Assembly: GCA_023411175.1 (NCBI GenBank)
Contig: JAEYPB010000102.1
Span: 1 to 55,902 of the forward strand
Reading direction: 5' to 3'
Length of the DNA: 55,902 nt
DNA from: Bacillota bacterium
GTDB taxonomy: Bacteria; Bacillota; Clostridia; Christensenellales; Aristaeellaceae
Part shown: positions 37,256 to 45,749 of the stretch, piece after piece
Numbering within the stretch: the stretch's first letter is position 1
Layout: every line of letters begins with the position of its first letter
Notes under the pieces: model-generated
The model's input: the letters and a program-made list of their open reading frames with translations, nothing else
Told to the model about the DNA's origin: nothing
Database searches by the model: none
Program-made: the position numbers and the translations under genes

Positions 37256-37523
37256 GCCCTTCAAAGGGCGCGCCCCCGCGAACCGTTCCGGTTCTCGGGG
37301 GCAAGGCATTGAAAAACCCCGCGGTATTTCGATATGAAGGGAAGCCCTGCGCGCGCCTGAAATTCTTCGGAATTTCCGGGCGCAACGACCAAAGATATGG
37401 ATGCCGCCACCAAGTTGCGCACCGGTGGCTGCATCCCATTCCCGGCATAACGCCGCAGGGAATGATTGAAATCTACAGGAACTTTGCGGACGGTCCGATC
37501 CCCGCGACCATTCCGGTTGCGGG
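37256..37523. repeat. Second array of tandem stem-loops, upstream of the binding-protein gene
   Basis: Inverted repeats at 37256-37269, 37272-37302 (12 of 13 pairs plus closing pair), 37351-37383 (C-TTCG-G tetraloop), 37399-37436 (GGATGC and GCCACC stems), 37438-37463, 37487-37497 and 37501-37523. A weaker one lies at about 37550-37580. They fill most of the 472-base gap between the response regulator stop (37613) and the binding-protein start. I see no gene in this gap. Confidence 0.75.
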
Positions 37524-37612
37524 TGCACGGCGCGACGCTGTACCAGCAGGCGAACGTCCGGCTGCATAAGGTCCGGTTCGCGGGGTGCACGCGGCCCGGC
37601 AGCGCAGGGCAT

Positions 37613-38506
37613 TTACTTCCCGTCCTCTCCGCTCTTCAGGCAGTCCTTCGCAAAATCGGTAGGCGCGACGCCGGTCCCGGCGCGAAACACGCGGCTGAAG
37701 TAGAGCGGATCGGAGAAGCCCGCCTCTGCCGCGATTTCCTTCATGCGGCGCGTGGGCTCCCGCTGGATGAGGGCGCGGGCGAGTTCGACGCGGCGGCCGG
37801 TCAGGTATTCGACGAAGGTGCAGTGGGCATAGGTGCGGAACAGGCGGCTCAGGGTGGTTTGCGACATGCCGTTCGCGCGGCAAACGCCTTCCAGCGTCAG
37901 CTTTTCGCTAAGTCGCCTGTCGATGTAGGCGGTCAACGCCTCAAAATCCGCGCGCGCGCGGTCGGGCTCCCGGTCCCTGGCGCGGCGCTCGTATTCGGTG
38001 AGCAACAGATCGATCCGCGCGCGCAACTCCCCCGGCCCCGGCACGGCACGGAACTCGACGCCCGTCTGCGGCTCGGCCTCCGCGCCCTCCGGGTTCGCGG
38101 CAGCCCCCAGCGCCTGACGCGCCTTTCGGGAATACTCCAGCCTGAGCGCGACGCGCTCCAGGCACTCGGCCAGTTCCCGTGGCTTGACGGGCTTGAGCAG
38201 GTAGTCCGACACGCCGTAGCGCAGCGCGGTCTTGGCGTACTCAAACAGTTCGTAGCCGCTGACGATGACCACGGGGATCATCGGCCACGCCGCGCGCACC
38301 GCCTCCGCCAGCTTAAGGCCGTCCATGACCGGCATTTTGATGTCGGTCACGACGATGTCCACCGGCTGCCTTCGGATAAAATGCAGCGCTTCCTCGCCGT
38401 TCTCGACGACGGCCGCCACTTCCATCCCCGGGAGCTCGCGCCGTATAAGGCTCGCCAGGTAGTCCGCCGATGCCGGCTCGTCTTCAACCAGCAGGATGTG
38501 GTTCAA
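37613..38506 (-). CDS. YesN-type response regulator, REC plus AraC HTH
   Basis: A 297-residue regulator. The receiver domain (residues 1-120) has ILLVEDEP, the phospho-Asp in DIVVTDIKMP (about residue 54) and the Lys in LLKPVKP. The C-terminal AraC domain spans about 195-290, with GVCRANGMSQTTLSRLFRTY and IAAEAGFSDPLYFSRVFRA helices. It starts at a TTG overlapping the kinase stop (TTGA), with GGAGG seven bases upstream. It most likely activates the importer and rhamnosidase genes downstream. Confidence 0.93.
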   Translation of the reverse strand: MNHILLVEDEPASADYLASLIRRELPGMEVAAVVENGEEALHFIRRQPVDIVVTDIKMPVMDGLKLAEAVRAAWPMIPVVIVSGYELFEYAKTALRYGVSDYLLKPVKPRELAECLERVALRLEYSRKARQALGAAANPEGAEAEPQTGVEFRAVPGPGELRARIDLLLTEYERRARDREPDRARADFEALTAYIDRRLSEKLTLEGVCRANGMSQTTLSRLFRTYAHCTFVEYLTGRRVELARALIQREPTRRMKEIAAEAGFSDPLYFSRVFRAGTGVAPTDFAKDCLKSGEDGK

Positions 38507-40227
38507 GCACGTTCCTCCCCCTTCAGCGGCGCGCGGATTACGACCCGCGCCCCGTTATCGGTGTTTTCGAGCGTCATCTTGCAGGCCGGGCCAAAGTGAT
38601 AGTGAAGCCGCGCGTAGGTGTTGACAAGGCCCATGCCGCCGATGGACAGCCCTTCCTTGCCCGGCCGGAAGGAGCCTTCCCGGACTGCCGAGAGCTTGTC
38701 CATAAGCCCGCGCATGACCTCGTCGTCAAAGCCCTCCCCGTTGTCCGTGACCTCGACGCGCCAATATTCCCCGTCTTGCCAGGCGCGAACCGCGATGCGC
38801 ATCGCGCCTCCCTTGCGGGCAAAGCCGTGCTGTATCGCGTTTTCGGCCAGCGGCTGCAGCGTCATCTTCGGCAGGCGCAGCCCGAGCATCCCCTCCGGAA
38901 TTTCGACAGAATAGTTCAGTCTGTGGCGAAGCCGCTTTTTCATCAGCGAAAGGTAGGTGGTCAGGTGCGCCTTTTCCTCGCCGATGGTCGCGAGCCTCCG
39001 CTCGGTGGCGGTGGAGTAGCGCAGCATGTCGGCGATGCCCTCGCAGATGGAGAGGGTCTCCTCGTCGCCCGTCTGGATCGCCCGGCTCATGATGACGTTC
39101 AGGGTATTGTAGAGAAAATGGGGGTCGATCTGCGCCTGCAGCGCGTCCAACCGGGCCTCCAATTCCAGCCTTTGGGCGCGCATCTTGTCGTCCACCGCGC
39201 CGCCCAGGCGCTGGCACAGCCGGTCGAACGCCTCGTTGAGGTTTTTGAGCTCGTCGACGCTGCGGGGCGCGGTTCTCAGGTCCAGGTTGTCCAGCGCCGT
39301 CTGATCCATCGCCTCCTGAAGCGTGCGCAGCGGCCGCATCAGGCGTCGGGTGGCAAAGTAAATGTAGAAAAAGGAACCGGCCAGCGCCACGAGACAGATC
39401 AGCGCGATCTGAATTGCGCCGGGCGCGAGATCCGCGCGCACCGCGGTGGCGTCCAGCGCCAAGCGGGCGTAAAGGCCGTAGCGGTTGGGCTCGCTGGTGA
39501 CGACGATGGCCCCCTCCGCAGGCTCCGGCTGACCCTCCGGCGCGTAGAAAAGGCCTTCGGCGTCCATCAGCGACACGCCGACGCCCTCGAAACCGCCCAG
39601 CGTCAAAAGTTCCTGCAGTTCATCGCGGGAGCGCTGCACCTCTATGAAGCAGGTGACGCCGGAAACCGTGCTCAGCGCCCGTGCCGCTCCGTAAACCATC
39701 TGCCCGCGGCCGCTCCAGGGGTCCATGTAGGGCGGGATGAGGAGCAGCCTTCCCTGTAGCGCCTGCGCCGCCTCCGTCCACCGGATGCTCTTCGCCACAT
39801 CGATCACGCGATCGGGCGTCGGCGTCTGGAGGCGAAAATCGCTGGTGAAAAAATCCCCCGCCTCGTCAAAGAGTATGATCTGGTGAAAGTGCTTGTCCAC
39901 GACGTAGCTTTTGAACAGGCGGTTGATCGTGGACGCGCTATCGGCCAGGATCAGCCGGTTCCGCTCGGCGTTGCGCTCCGGCATGGTGTAGGTGGAGAGC
40001 GCCGACAAAAAATCCGGATCGGACAGGACAAAAAGGAGCGCCACGTCGATCTGCTGAATGCGCGATTCCACCTGCAGCGAAAGCTTTTCCGCCACGGTAT
40101 ACAATTCGTTCGTCGCCTTCTGCAGCGCCGCGCGCTCATTATATTGGAAGAAGATCACGCCGGTCAGCGAAACCAGCGCGACGACCAGCGCGAAGCTGAG
40201 GAGCAGGAGCTTGACGTGTATGCGCAC
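38503..40227 (-). CDS. YesM-type sensor histidine kinase
   Basis: A 574-residue membrane kinase with two spans (about 5-27 and 270-290) flanking an extracytoplasmic sensor domain. A HAMP segment follows, then the His_kinase domain with LQAQIDPHFLYNTLN (phospho-acceptor His) and an ATPase domain (LQPLAENAIQHGFARKGG; VTDNGEGFD; GGMGLVN). Such pairs sense sugars, often through the binding protein. GTG start with GGAGGGG about seven bases upstream, 17 bases after the LacI stop. Confidence 0.94.
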   Translation of the reverse strand: MRIHVKLLLLSFALVVALVSLTGVIFFQYNERAALQKATNELYTVAEKLSLQVESRIQQIDVALLFVLSDPDFLSALSTYTMPERNAERNRLILADSASTINRLFKSYVVDKHFHQIILFDEAGDFFTSDFRLQTPTPDRVIDVAKSIRWTEAAQALQGRLLLIPPYMDPWSGRGQMVYGAARALSTVSGVTCFIEVQRSRDELQELLTLGGFEGVGVSLMDAEGLFYAPEGQPEPAEGAIVVTSEPNRYGLYARLALDATAVRADLAPGAIQIALICLVALAGSFFYIYFATRRLMRPLRTLQEAMDQTALDNLDLRTAPRSVDELKNLNEAFDRLCQRLGGAVDDKMRAQRLELEARLDALQAQIDPHFLYNTLNVIMSRAIQTGDEETLSICEGIADMLRYSTATERRLATIGEEKAHLTTYLSLMKKRLRHRLNYSVEIPEGMLGLRLPKMTLQPLAENAIQHGFARKGGAMRIAVRAWQDGEYWRVEVTDNGEGFDDEVMRGLMDKLSAVREGSFRPGKEGLSIGGMGLVNTYARLHYHFGPACKMTLENTDNGARVVIRAPLKGEERA

Positions 40228-40244
40228 CGGTCTTCCCCTCCGCC

Positions 40245-41270
40245 TCAGGAATTCACGCGGCCGACGCTGCCCCGCTCAATCAGGAGTGTGTCGATTTCCT
40301 GCTTGACGCGGTAGGCGTCGCCGCTTTTGATCAGGCGAACCAGCCGCTCCACCGCCATTTTGCCGATGCACTTGCACTCCACGCGCATCGTCGTCAGCGG
40401 CGGCTCGATCACCGTACAGGCGGGGATGTCGTCAAAGCCGATGACCGACACATCGCCGGGGATCGAGAAGCCGGATTCCTTCAGCGCCCGCATCGCGCCC
40501 AGCGCGATCACGTCGTTGTCCACAAAAAACGCCGTGGGCAGGGCCGGCTTTTCCTTTAGATAGGCGAGCATGTCCTGGTAGGCGTCCTCGGTGTTGGCGC
40601 GAAGGCCGACGGAGCCGGCTTCGTCCGGCTCAAGCCCCCGGTGCTTCAGCGCCGACAAATAGCCCGCCCGGCGCTCGTCAAAGTTTTTGATCCAGTCCAC
40701 ACTGTGCAGGTGGCCGATCCGGCGGTGCCCCATTGAAACCAGATACTCCGTGGCCTTGTAGGCGCCTTCAAAGTTGTTGATGAGCACCTTGTCGATTTCG
40801 GCCCCGGTCAGCGCGGAATCGATCGCCACCACCGGGAGGCCCAGCGCCTGAAAGCGCGCCATGTCCTCGGCTTCCAACTCCGTCGCCAGAACCAGGAGCC
40901 CCTGGGCGCCCCGGTCTACCCGGAGCAATTGCTGCTCCACCGGAAGCCCGCTTAAAAAATTCAGATAAGATAGCGAGAGAATATAGCCCTCGTCCCGGCA
41001 GGCTCGCTCAACTTCTTCAATCATGCTTGAAAAGAACTGCGTGTCGCCGACCACTTTTCCATGCTTTTTACACACCACAAACGCAATCTCGTGGATCGCG
41101 CCGATGGGCAGCTTCCGCATCATGTCGTCCCGATAGCCCGATTCCACCAATTTCCGTAAAACCCGCTTGCGCGTTTCCTCGCTGATGCCCGGTTTGTTGT
41201 TTATGACCATTGAAATTGTCGCGTTGGAAAGGCCAAGCTCCTGCGCGATGTCCTTGATTTTTACCGACAA
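40245..41270 (-). CDS. LacI family transcriptional regulator
   Basis: A 341-residue repressor. The HTH is at residues 4-24 (IKDIAQELGLSNATISMVIN) followed by the hinge helix, then a sugar-binding domain with FVVCKKHGKVVGDTQFF and VSVIGFDDIPACTVIEPPLT. The start is TTG, with TGAGG five bases upstream. It lies between the rhamnosidase regulon and the isomerase/kinase operon, with palindromes over its own promoter and over the divergent one, so it probably controls both. Confidence 0.94.
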   Translation of the reverse strand: MSVKIKDIAQELGLSNATISMVINNKPGISEETRKRVLRKLVESGYRDDMMRKLPIGAIHEIAFVVCKKHGKVVGDTQFFSSMIEEVERACRDEGYILSLSYLNFLSGLPVEQQLLRVDRGAQGLLVLATELEAEDMARFQALGLPVVAIDSALTGAEIDKVLINNFEGAYKATEYLVSMGHRRIGHLHSVDWIKNFDERRAGYLSALKHRGLEPDEAGSVGLRANTEDAYQDMLAYLKEKPALPTAFFVDNDVIALGAMRALKESGFSIPGDVSVIGFDDIPACTVIEPPLTTMRVECKCIGKMAVERLVRLIKSGDAYRVKQEIDTLLIERGSVGRVNS

Positions 41271-41309
41271 GCGCGCCTCACCCCCAAACCCCTACGTGCA
41301 TTTTGTTTT

Positions 41310-41338
41310 ATTATATCAGAAATCGCATGCGATCGCAA
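41310..41338 (-). promoter_or_regulatory. lacI-type gene promoter with operator in the spacer
   Basis: Minus strand: TTGCGA (41338-41333), 17-base spacer, TATAAT (41315-41310). The perfect palindrome ATCGCATGCGAT (41322-41333) lies inside the spacer and touches the -35, which fits autorepression. Confidence 0.65.
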
Positions 41339-41366
41339 GAATGCTTTAAAATATTTCAACGATCTA

Positions 41367-41395
41367 TTGACATATTTCATCAACTATGCTAGCAT
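41367..41395 (+). promoter_or_regulatory. Promoter of the CUT2 / isomerase-kinase-transketolase operon
   Basis: Perfect TTGACA (41367-41372), 17-base spacer, TAGCAT (41390-41395). It is divergent to the LacI promoter and about 95 bases before the binding-protein start. Confidence 0.6.
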
Positions 41396-41415
41396 AATTC
41401 AGGAATGTGCCTGAA
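41385..41415. promoter_or_regulatory. Operator-like palindromes at the operon promoter
   Basis: TATGCTAGCATA (41385-41396) is a perfect 12-base palindrome that covers the -10. A second inverted repeat, TTCAGG-N6-CCTGAA (41398-41415), follows in the early transcript. The first is a good LacI-family operator candidate; the second may be a site for another factor or a small hairpin. Confidence 0.5.
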
Positions 41416-41487
41416 CTTTTTAAGAGTTGCCCATGGGTTTCAGTGCGGCTCGCCGCATGAAATAGAACGATTCAAGGAGGAATCCCC

Positions 41488-42429
41488 ATGAAGAAACTGG
41501 TCGCTCTGATGCTTACCCTGTTGATGGTTCTTGGCATGGCTTCCACCGCTTTCGCGGCGGACCTTATCATGATCATCACGCCGAGCCATTCCAACCCCTA
41601 CTTCAAGACGGTCGCCGACGCCGCGGCCGCGAAGGCTGCCGAGCTGGGCTACGAGACCAAGGTCATCCAGCACGACGACGACGTCGTGAAGCAGCAGGAA
41701 GCGTTTGACACGGCCATTCAGCTGGGCGCGAAGGCCATCGTTTGCGACAACGCCGGCGCGGACGCGACGGTCGCCCCGGTGCAGGCCGCGAAGGCCGCGG
41801 GCATTCCCACCTTCCTCGTTGACCGCGAGATCAACTCCACCGGCGACGCCGTGGCGCAGATGGTCTCCAACAACTTCCAGGGCGCGACCGCGGTGGCCGA
41901 GTACTTCGTCGAGCTGATGGGCGAAGAGGGCGGCTATGTGGAACTGACCGGCAAGGATTCCGACACCAACGCCCACGTGCGTTCGGAAGGCTTCCACTCC
42001 ATCATCGACCAGTACCCGGACATGAAACTGCTCGACCAGCAGACCGCCAACTGGGATCAGACCGAAGCCTATGACAAGATGGAGTCCATCATCCAGGCCC
42101 AGGGCGCCGAGAATATCAAGGGCGTCATCTGCGGCAACGACACGATGGCGATGGGCGTCATCGAAGCGTGCCTCAAGGCCGGCATGAAGGATGTCATCGT
42201 CTGCGGCTTCGACGGCTCCAACGACGTGCGCGACTCCATCCTCCGGGGCGAGATCAAGGCCACGGGCCTCCAGCCCATCGCCTACATCTCCGAGCAGGCG
42301 GTCGTCCAGGCCGACTACTACATCAAGAACGGCAAGCCCATGGTGGCCGACGAGAAGCAGCTGATGGACTGCGTGCTCATCAACATCGACAACGCCGCCA
42401 AGCTGGACAACTTCACCCTGGCCGAATAA
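41488..42429 (+). CDS. CUT2 sugar-binding protein of the putative apiose operon
   Basis: A 313-residue RbsB-like binding protein. The leader MKKLVALMLTLLMVLGMAS ends in an AFA-A signal peptidase I site, again without a lipobox. The fold is supported by IMIITPSHSNPYFKTVADAA, AKAIVCDNAGADATVAPVQA, FLVDREINSTGDAVAQMVSN and CGNDTMAMGVIEACLKAGM. The ligand is probably a pentose or similar small sugar. AGGAGG lies seven to eight bases before the ATG. It is followed by a strong stem-loop, consistent with higher expression than the rest of the operon. Confidence 0.93.
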   Translation: MKKLVALMLTLLMVLGMASTAFAADLIMIITPSHSNPYFKTVADAAAAKAAELGYETKVIQHDDDVVKQQEAFDTAIQLGAKAIVCDNAGADATVAPVQAAKAAGIPTFLVDREINSTGDAVAQMVSNNFQGATAVAEYFVELMGEEGGYVELTGKDSDTNAHVRSEGFHSIIDQYPDMKLLDQQTANWDQTEAYDKMESIIQAQGAENIKGVICGNDTMAMGVIEACLKAGMKDVIVCGFDGSNDVRDSILRGEIKATGLQPIAYISEQAVVQADYYIKNGKPMVADEKQLMDCVLINIDNAAKLDNFTLAE

Positions 42430-42440
42430 GCCATCAAGCA

Positions 42441-42471
42441 AGAGGGCGGGGTGCGAGCCCCGCCCTCTTTT
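42441..42471 (+). terminator. Intraoperonic terminator-like hairpin after the binding-protein gene
   Basis: AGAGGGCGGGG (42441-42451), six-base loop, CCCCGCCCTCT (42458-42468), then TTT and TATA. This looks like an intrinsic terminator but sits inside an operon 22 bases before the next start codon, so it is probably leaky. Confidence 0.7.
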
Positions 42472-42492
42472 ATAGAAGGGGGAGGTTATGCC

Positions 42493-43158
42493 ATGAAGAA
42501 GAAGTCAGCCGGATGGGTCCGGTGGGCCGTACTCGCGGCGGCGGTCGTCCTGATCGCCGCGTTTTGCCGCGTGACGGTCGTGTGGGACACGGCCGAAACC
42601 GGCGCGGACGCGAACCTGTCCGTCGCGGAAAAGTACTGCCTTGACAATTGGGAGACCAAAATGGTGCCCGCCATCCGCGAAAGGGCGGCGGACGCCGCCA
42701 CCGTTCTCGCCGCCGCAAAGGCCGATCTCGGCGCCGCCGGGGAAAAGTACGGCGCGCGGGAAAACCAGACCAGCGCCTGGAACTTCTGCCTGAAGGGCGA
42801 AGCGCAGGTGATCGGCATCGAAAACGCCGAAAAAGCCTCCAAGACGCGCCTCGTCGTCGACCTTCTGCCCGCGGACGGCGCGCCAGACGCGCTCATCCAG
42901 TGGTCCAGCGTCATCAAGACCAACGCCATCCGCGACAGCGTGGGCTTTCTGAAGCTGGACGGCTTCGCAAACCAGGTGGAATTCGCCGAGCTGACCCGCG
43001 CCTTCAACGCGCGCATTCAGCAGGATCTGATCACAAAGCTCAGCGCCGCCTCGCTTGCGGATAAGAAGGTCTCCTTCGTCGGATGCGTGGCGCTGACCAA
43101 GGCGGGCGACGCGGCCAATATTGAAATCATCCCCATTGAGCTTTCGGAGGTGGGCTAA
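42493..43158 (+). CDS. DUF2291 family membrane-anchored protein
   Basis: A 221-residue protein with an N-terminal hydrophobic anchor (about residues 10-26) and an extracytoplasmic domain. It matches the DUF2291 family in layout: a short anchor, KYCLDNWETKMVPAIRERA and a conserved DSVGFLKLDGFANQVEFAEL region. This family accompanies CUT2 importers for polyols and sugars, function unknown. The Cys at the anchor end is preceded by AAF, not a lipobox. GGAGG seven bases before the ATG. Confidence 0.8.
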   Translation: MKKKSAGWVRWAVLAAAVVLIAAFCRVTVVWDTAETGADANLSVAEKYCLDNWETKMVPAIRERAADAATVLAAAKADLGAAGEKYGARENQTSAWNFCLKGEAQVIGIENAEKASKTRLVVDLLPADGAPDALIQWSSVIKTNAIRDSVGFLKLDGFANQVEFAELTRAFNARIQQDLITKLSAASLADKKVSFVGCVALTKAGDAANIEIIPIELSEVG

Positions 43159-43159
43159 G

Positions 43160-44671
43160 ATGCAGCCCATCATGCAGGCAAAGGGCGTCGTAAAAAGATA
43201 CCTGGGCACCCAGGCGCTGAAGGGCGTCGATTTTGACGTGTGGCCCGGAGGGGTCAACGCGCTGATCGGCGAAAACGGCGCGGGCAAATCCACGCTGATG
43301 AAGATCCTCGCGGGCATCGAAAAGCCCACCGAGGGGCGGCTCTTCCTCGAGGGGAAAGAGGTGCACTTCTCCGATGCGCGCGAGGCGGGCGAGATGGGCG
43401 TGGGCATCATCCATCAGGAGCTCAACCTGTTTCGAGATATGACGGTGGCCGACAACATGTTCGCCGGTCACGAAATCGCGCGCTTCGGCGTGATCGACCG
43501 GGCCGAACAGCGAAAGCGCGCGCGGGAGGTGCTGACGCGCCTTCAGCAGGACATCGACCCCGACGAAACGATGCTGAACCTGCGCGTCGGTCAGCAGCAG
43601 ATCGTCGAGATCGCGAAGACCATGCTCCGGCAGGAGCTGAAGGTGCTCATCATGGACGAACCCACCTCTTCCCTGTCGAGCGCCGAGGTTGAGGTATTGT
43701 TCAAGCTCATCGAGGATCTCAAGAGCCACGGCATCGCCGTCATCTACATCTCCCACCGCCTGGAGGAGATCATCCGCATCTGCGACAACGTGACGGTGCT
43801 CCGGGACGGCAACTTCATCGCGACCGCCGAGGTGAAGGACATCACGATTCCGTGGATCATCGAGAAGATGGTCGGCCACGCGACCCTGTCCATTGAAAAG
43901 CCGCCCTATTCGGGCCTCCGGGAGCCCGTGCTGACGGTGGAGGATTACTGCCTGCCGCGGCCGGGCGGCGGATGGGCGGTTGACCACGTGTCGTTTACGC
44001 TCCACCGGGGCGAGGTGCTGGGCATCTACGGCCTGATGGGCGCGGGGCGTACGGAACTGGTGGAGTCGCTGATGGGGCTGCACCCCGAATCCTCCGGCCG
44101 CATGACGGTGCGCGGCGAAGCGGTGGAGAGGCCGGACGTGGCCGCGCAGATCCAGCGCGGCATGGTGCTGGTGCCGGAGGACCGGCAGAAGGACGGGCTG
44201 GTACAGACCATGTCCATCTACGGCAACATGCGCCTGACCGCCATCCCGCGCTTTACCAAACGCATGACCATCGACGAAAAAAAGTGCCGCCGGGAAGCCG
44301 ACAATACCGTTCGCGACATGCAGGTAAAGGTGTCCGACGTAAACCACCTGATCACCTCCCTGTCCGGCGGCAACCAGCAGAAGGTGGTCATCGGCAAATG
44401 CGTCATGGCCGAGGCGGACATCTTCATGATGGACGAGCCCTCCCGCGGCATCGACGTGGGCGCCAAGACCGACATCTTCACGCTGATGCGGCGCTTCGCC
44501 GCCCAGGGCATGGGCGTATTGTTCGTCGGCAGCGAGCTCAAAGAAATCCTGTCGGTATGCGACCGGGTGCTGGTGATGTCGAGCGGCGTCCTGACCGCCG
44601 ATCTTTCCGCGGATGAAATGACCGAAAGCGCGCTGGTCAAGGCGTCGGCCGCGGCGCTGCACACCGCCTAG
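43160..44671 (+). CDS. CUT2 sugar ABC transporter ATP-binding protein
   Basis: A 503-residue RbsA-like ATPase with two ABC domains. The first Walker A is GENGAGKS (about residues 38-45) with Walker B LIMDEPTSSL. The second domain has the degenerate GLMGAGRTE, the signature LSGGNQQKVVIGKC and FMMDEPSRGIDVGAK. The ATG is one base after the DUF2291 stop with GGAGG nine bases upstream. Confidence 0.95.
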   Translation: MQPIMQAKGVVKRYLGTQALKGVDFDVWPGGVNALIGENGAGKSTLMKILAGIEKPTEGRLFLEGKEVHFSDAREAGEMGVGIIHQELNLFRDMTVADNMFAGHEIARFGVIDRAEQRKRAREVLTRLQQDIDPDETMLNLRVGQQQIVEIAKTMLRQELKVLIMDEPTSSLSSAEVEVLFKLIEDLKSHGIAVIYISHRLEEIIRICDNVTVLRDGNFIATAEVKDITIPWIIEKMVGHATLSIEKPPYSGLREPVLTVEDYCLPRPGGGWAVDHVSFTLHRGEVLGIYGLMGAGRTELVESLMGLHPESSGRMTVRGEAVERPDVAAQIQRGMVLVPEDRQKDGLVQTMSIYGNMRLTAIPRFTKRMTIDEKKCRREADNTVRDMQVKVSDVNHLITSLSGGNQQKVVIGKCVMAEADIFMMDEPSRGIDVGAKTDIFTLMRRFAAQGMGVLFVGSELKEILSVCDRVLVMSSGVLTADLSADEMTESALVKASAAALHTA

Positions 44672-44690
44672 CACGCAAGGAGGATATGGT

Positions 44691-45749
44691 ATGGTAGAAA
44701 AGAAGGCTGTCCGCCCCGCGGGCGGGCGCTCCATCGGAACAATCCTTTTGAAGGGCCGCACCTTCATCGCGCTGATCATCCTTTCGGCCTACTTCAGCGT
44801 GTTCGCCCCCAACTTCACCACCTGGCCGTCCATTGTGCTGATGCTCAAGCACGCGTCGATCTACGGCCTGCTCGCCATCGGCATGACGCTTGTCATCATC
44901 ACCGGCGGCATCGACCTGTCCGTCGGCGCGCTGGTCGGGCTATGCGGCATGGTGGCCGGCGGCTTCCTGATCCAGGGCATCCGCCTCCCCTTCCTGGCCG
45001 CGACGATCTACCCCAACGTGCCGCTGATCCTCCTCATCGTGTGCCTGATGGCGATATTCATCGGCTGGATCTCCGGCAGGCTCATCGCCAGCATTCAGGT
45101 GCCCGCCTTCATCGCGACGCTGGGCACCATGTACGTGTGCCGCGGCTTCGCGATGCTCAGAAACAACGGCGCCACCTTCCCGAACCTTTTTGGCTCCGCG
45201 GAGCTGGGCAACCCCGGCTTTGACCTGATCGGCTCCGCCTCGATCCCCGGCGTCAACGTGCCCTACAGCATCATCGCCTTTATCGTGGTGGCGCTGGCGG
45301 CCTGGTTCATCATGAAGAAGACGCCGCTGGGCAACCAGATCTACGCGGTGGGCGGCAACGAGCGGGCGGCGCTGCTCTCCGGCATCCGCACGAAGAACAT
45401 CAAGCTCTTCGTGTACATGTTCTCGGCGTTCTGCGCGGCGGTGTGCTCGATGATCGTGACCAGCCAGCTGCGCGCGTCGCACCCCGCCACCGGCGAATCC
45501 TGGGAGATGAACGCCATCGCGTCGGTGGTTCTGGGCGGCACCTCGATGTCCGGTGGCGTGGGCACCATCGGCGGCACCGTGGTGGGCACGCTGGTCATCA
45601 CCGTGCTCAACGACGGCATGACGATGATGGGCGTGTCTAACTTCTGGCAGATGGTCATTAAGGGCGTGGTCATCGTGGTCGCGGTGGTCATTGACCTTGC
45701 ACAAAAGGAGATGCAGAAGCGCATCGCGCTTCAAATGAGGAGTGCATAA
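44691..45749 (+). CDS. CUT2 sugar ABC transporter permease
   Basis: A 352-residue RbsC-like permease with about ten spans. TGGIDLSVGALVGL, VPAFIATLGTMYVCRG, the cytoplasmic loop AVGGNERAALLSGIRTKNIK and IASVVLGGTSMSGGVG are typical. GGAGG ten bases before the ATG. The stop overlaps the transketolase start by one base (TAATG). Confidence 0.94.
   Translation: MVEKKAVRPAGGRSIGTILLKGRTFIALIILSAYFSVFAPNFTTWPSIVLMLKHASIYGLLAIGMTLVIITGGIDLSVGALVGLCGMVAGGFLIQGIRLPFLAATIYPNVPLILLIVCLMAIFIGWISGRLIASIQVPAFIATLGTMYVCRGFAMLRNNGATFPNLFGSAELGNPGFDLIGSASIPGVNVPYSIIAFIVVALAAWFIMKKTPLGNQIYAVGGNERAALLSGIRTKNIKLFVYMFSAFCAAVCSMIVTSQLRASHPATGESWEMNAIASVVLGGTSMSGGVGTIGGTVVGTLVITVLNDGMTMMGVSNFWQMVIKGVVIVVAVVIDLAQKEMQKRIALQMRSA

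Noticed and set aside
35579..37523. Hairpin arrays as a CRISPR array
   Set aside because: Units have different sequences, irregular spacing and no repeated direct unit, and no cas genes are present.
37204..37569. Open frames in the 37.2-37.6 kb gap
   Set aside because: They cross perfect inverted repeats, lack ribosome sites and match nothing; the gap is better read as a hairpin array.
43127..44779. A 550-codon minus-strand frame opposite the CUT2 ATPase
   Set aside because: Shadow of the ATPase gene, which carries all Walker and signature motifs.
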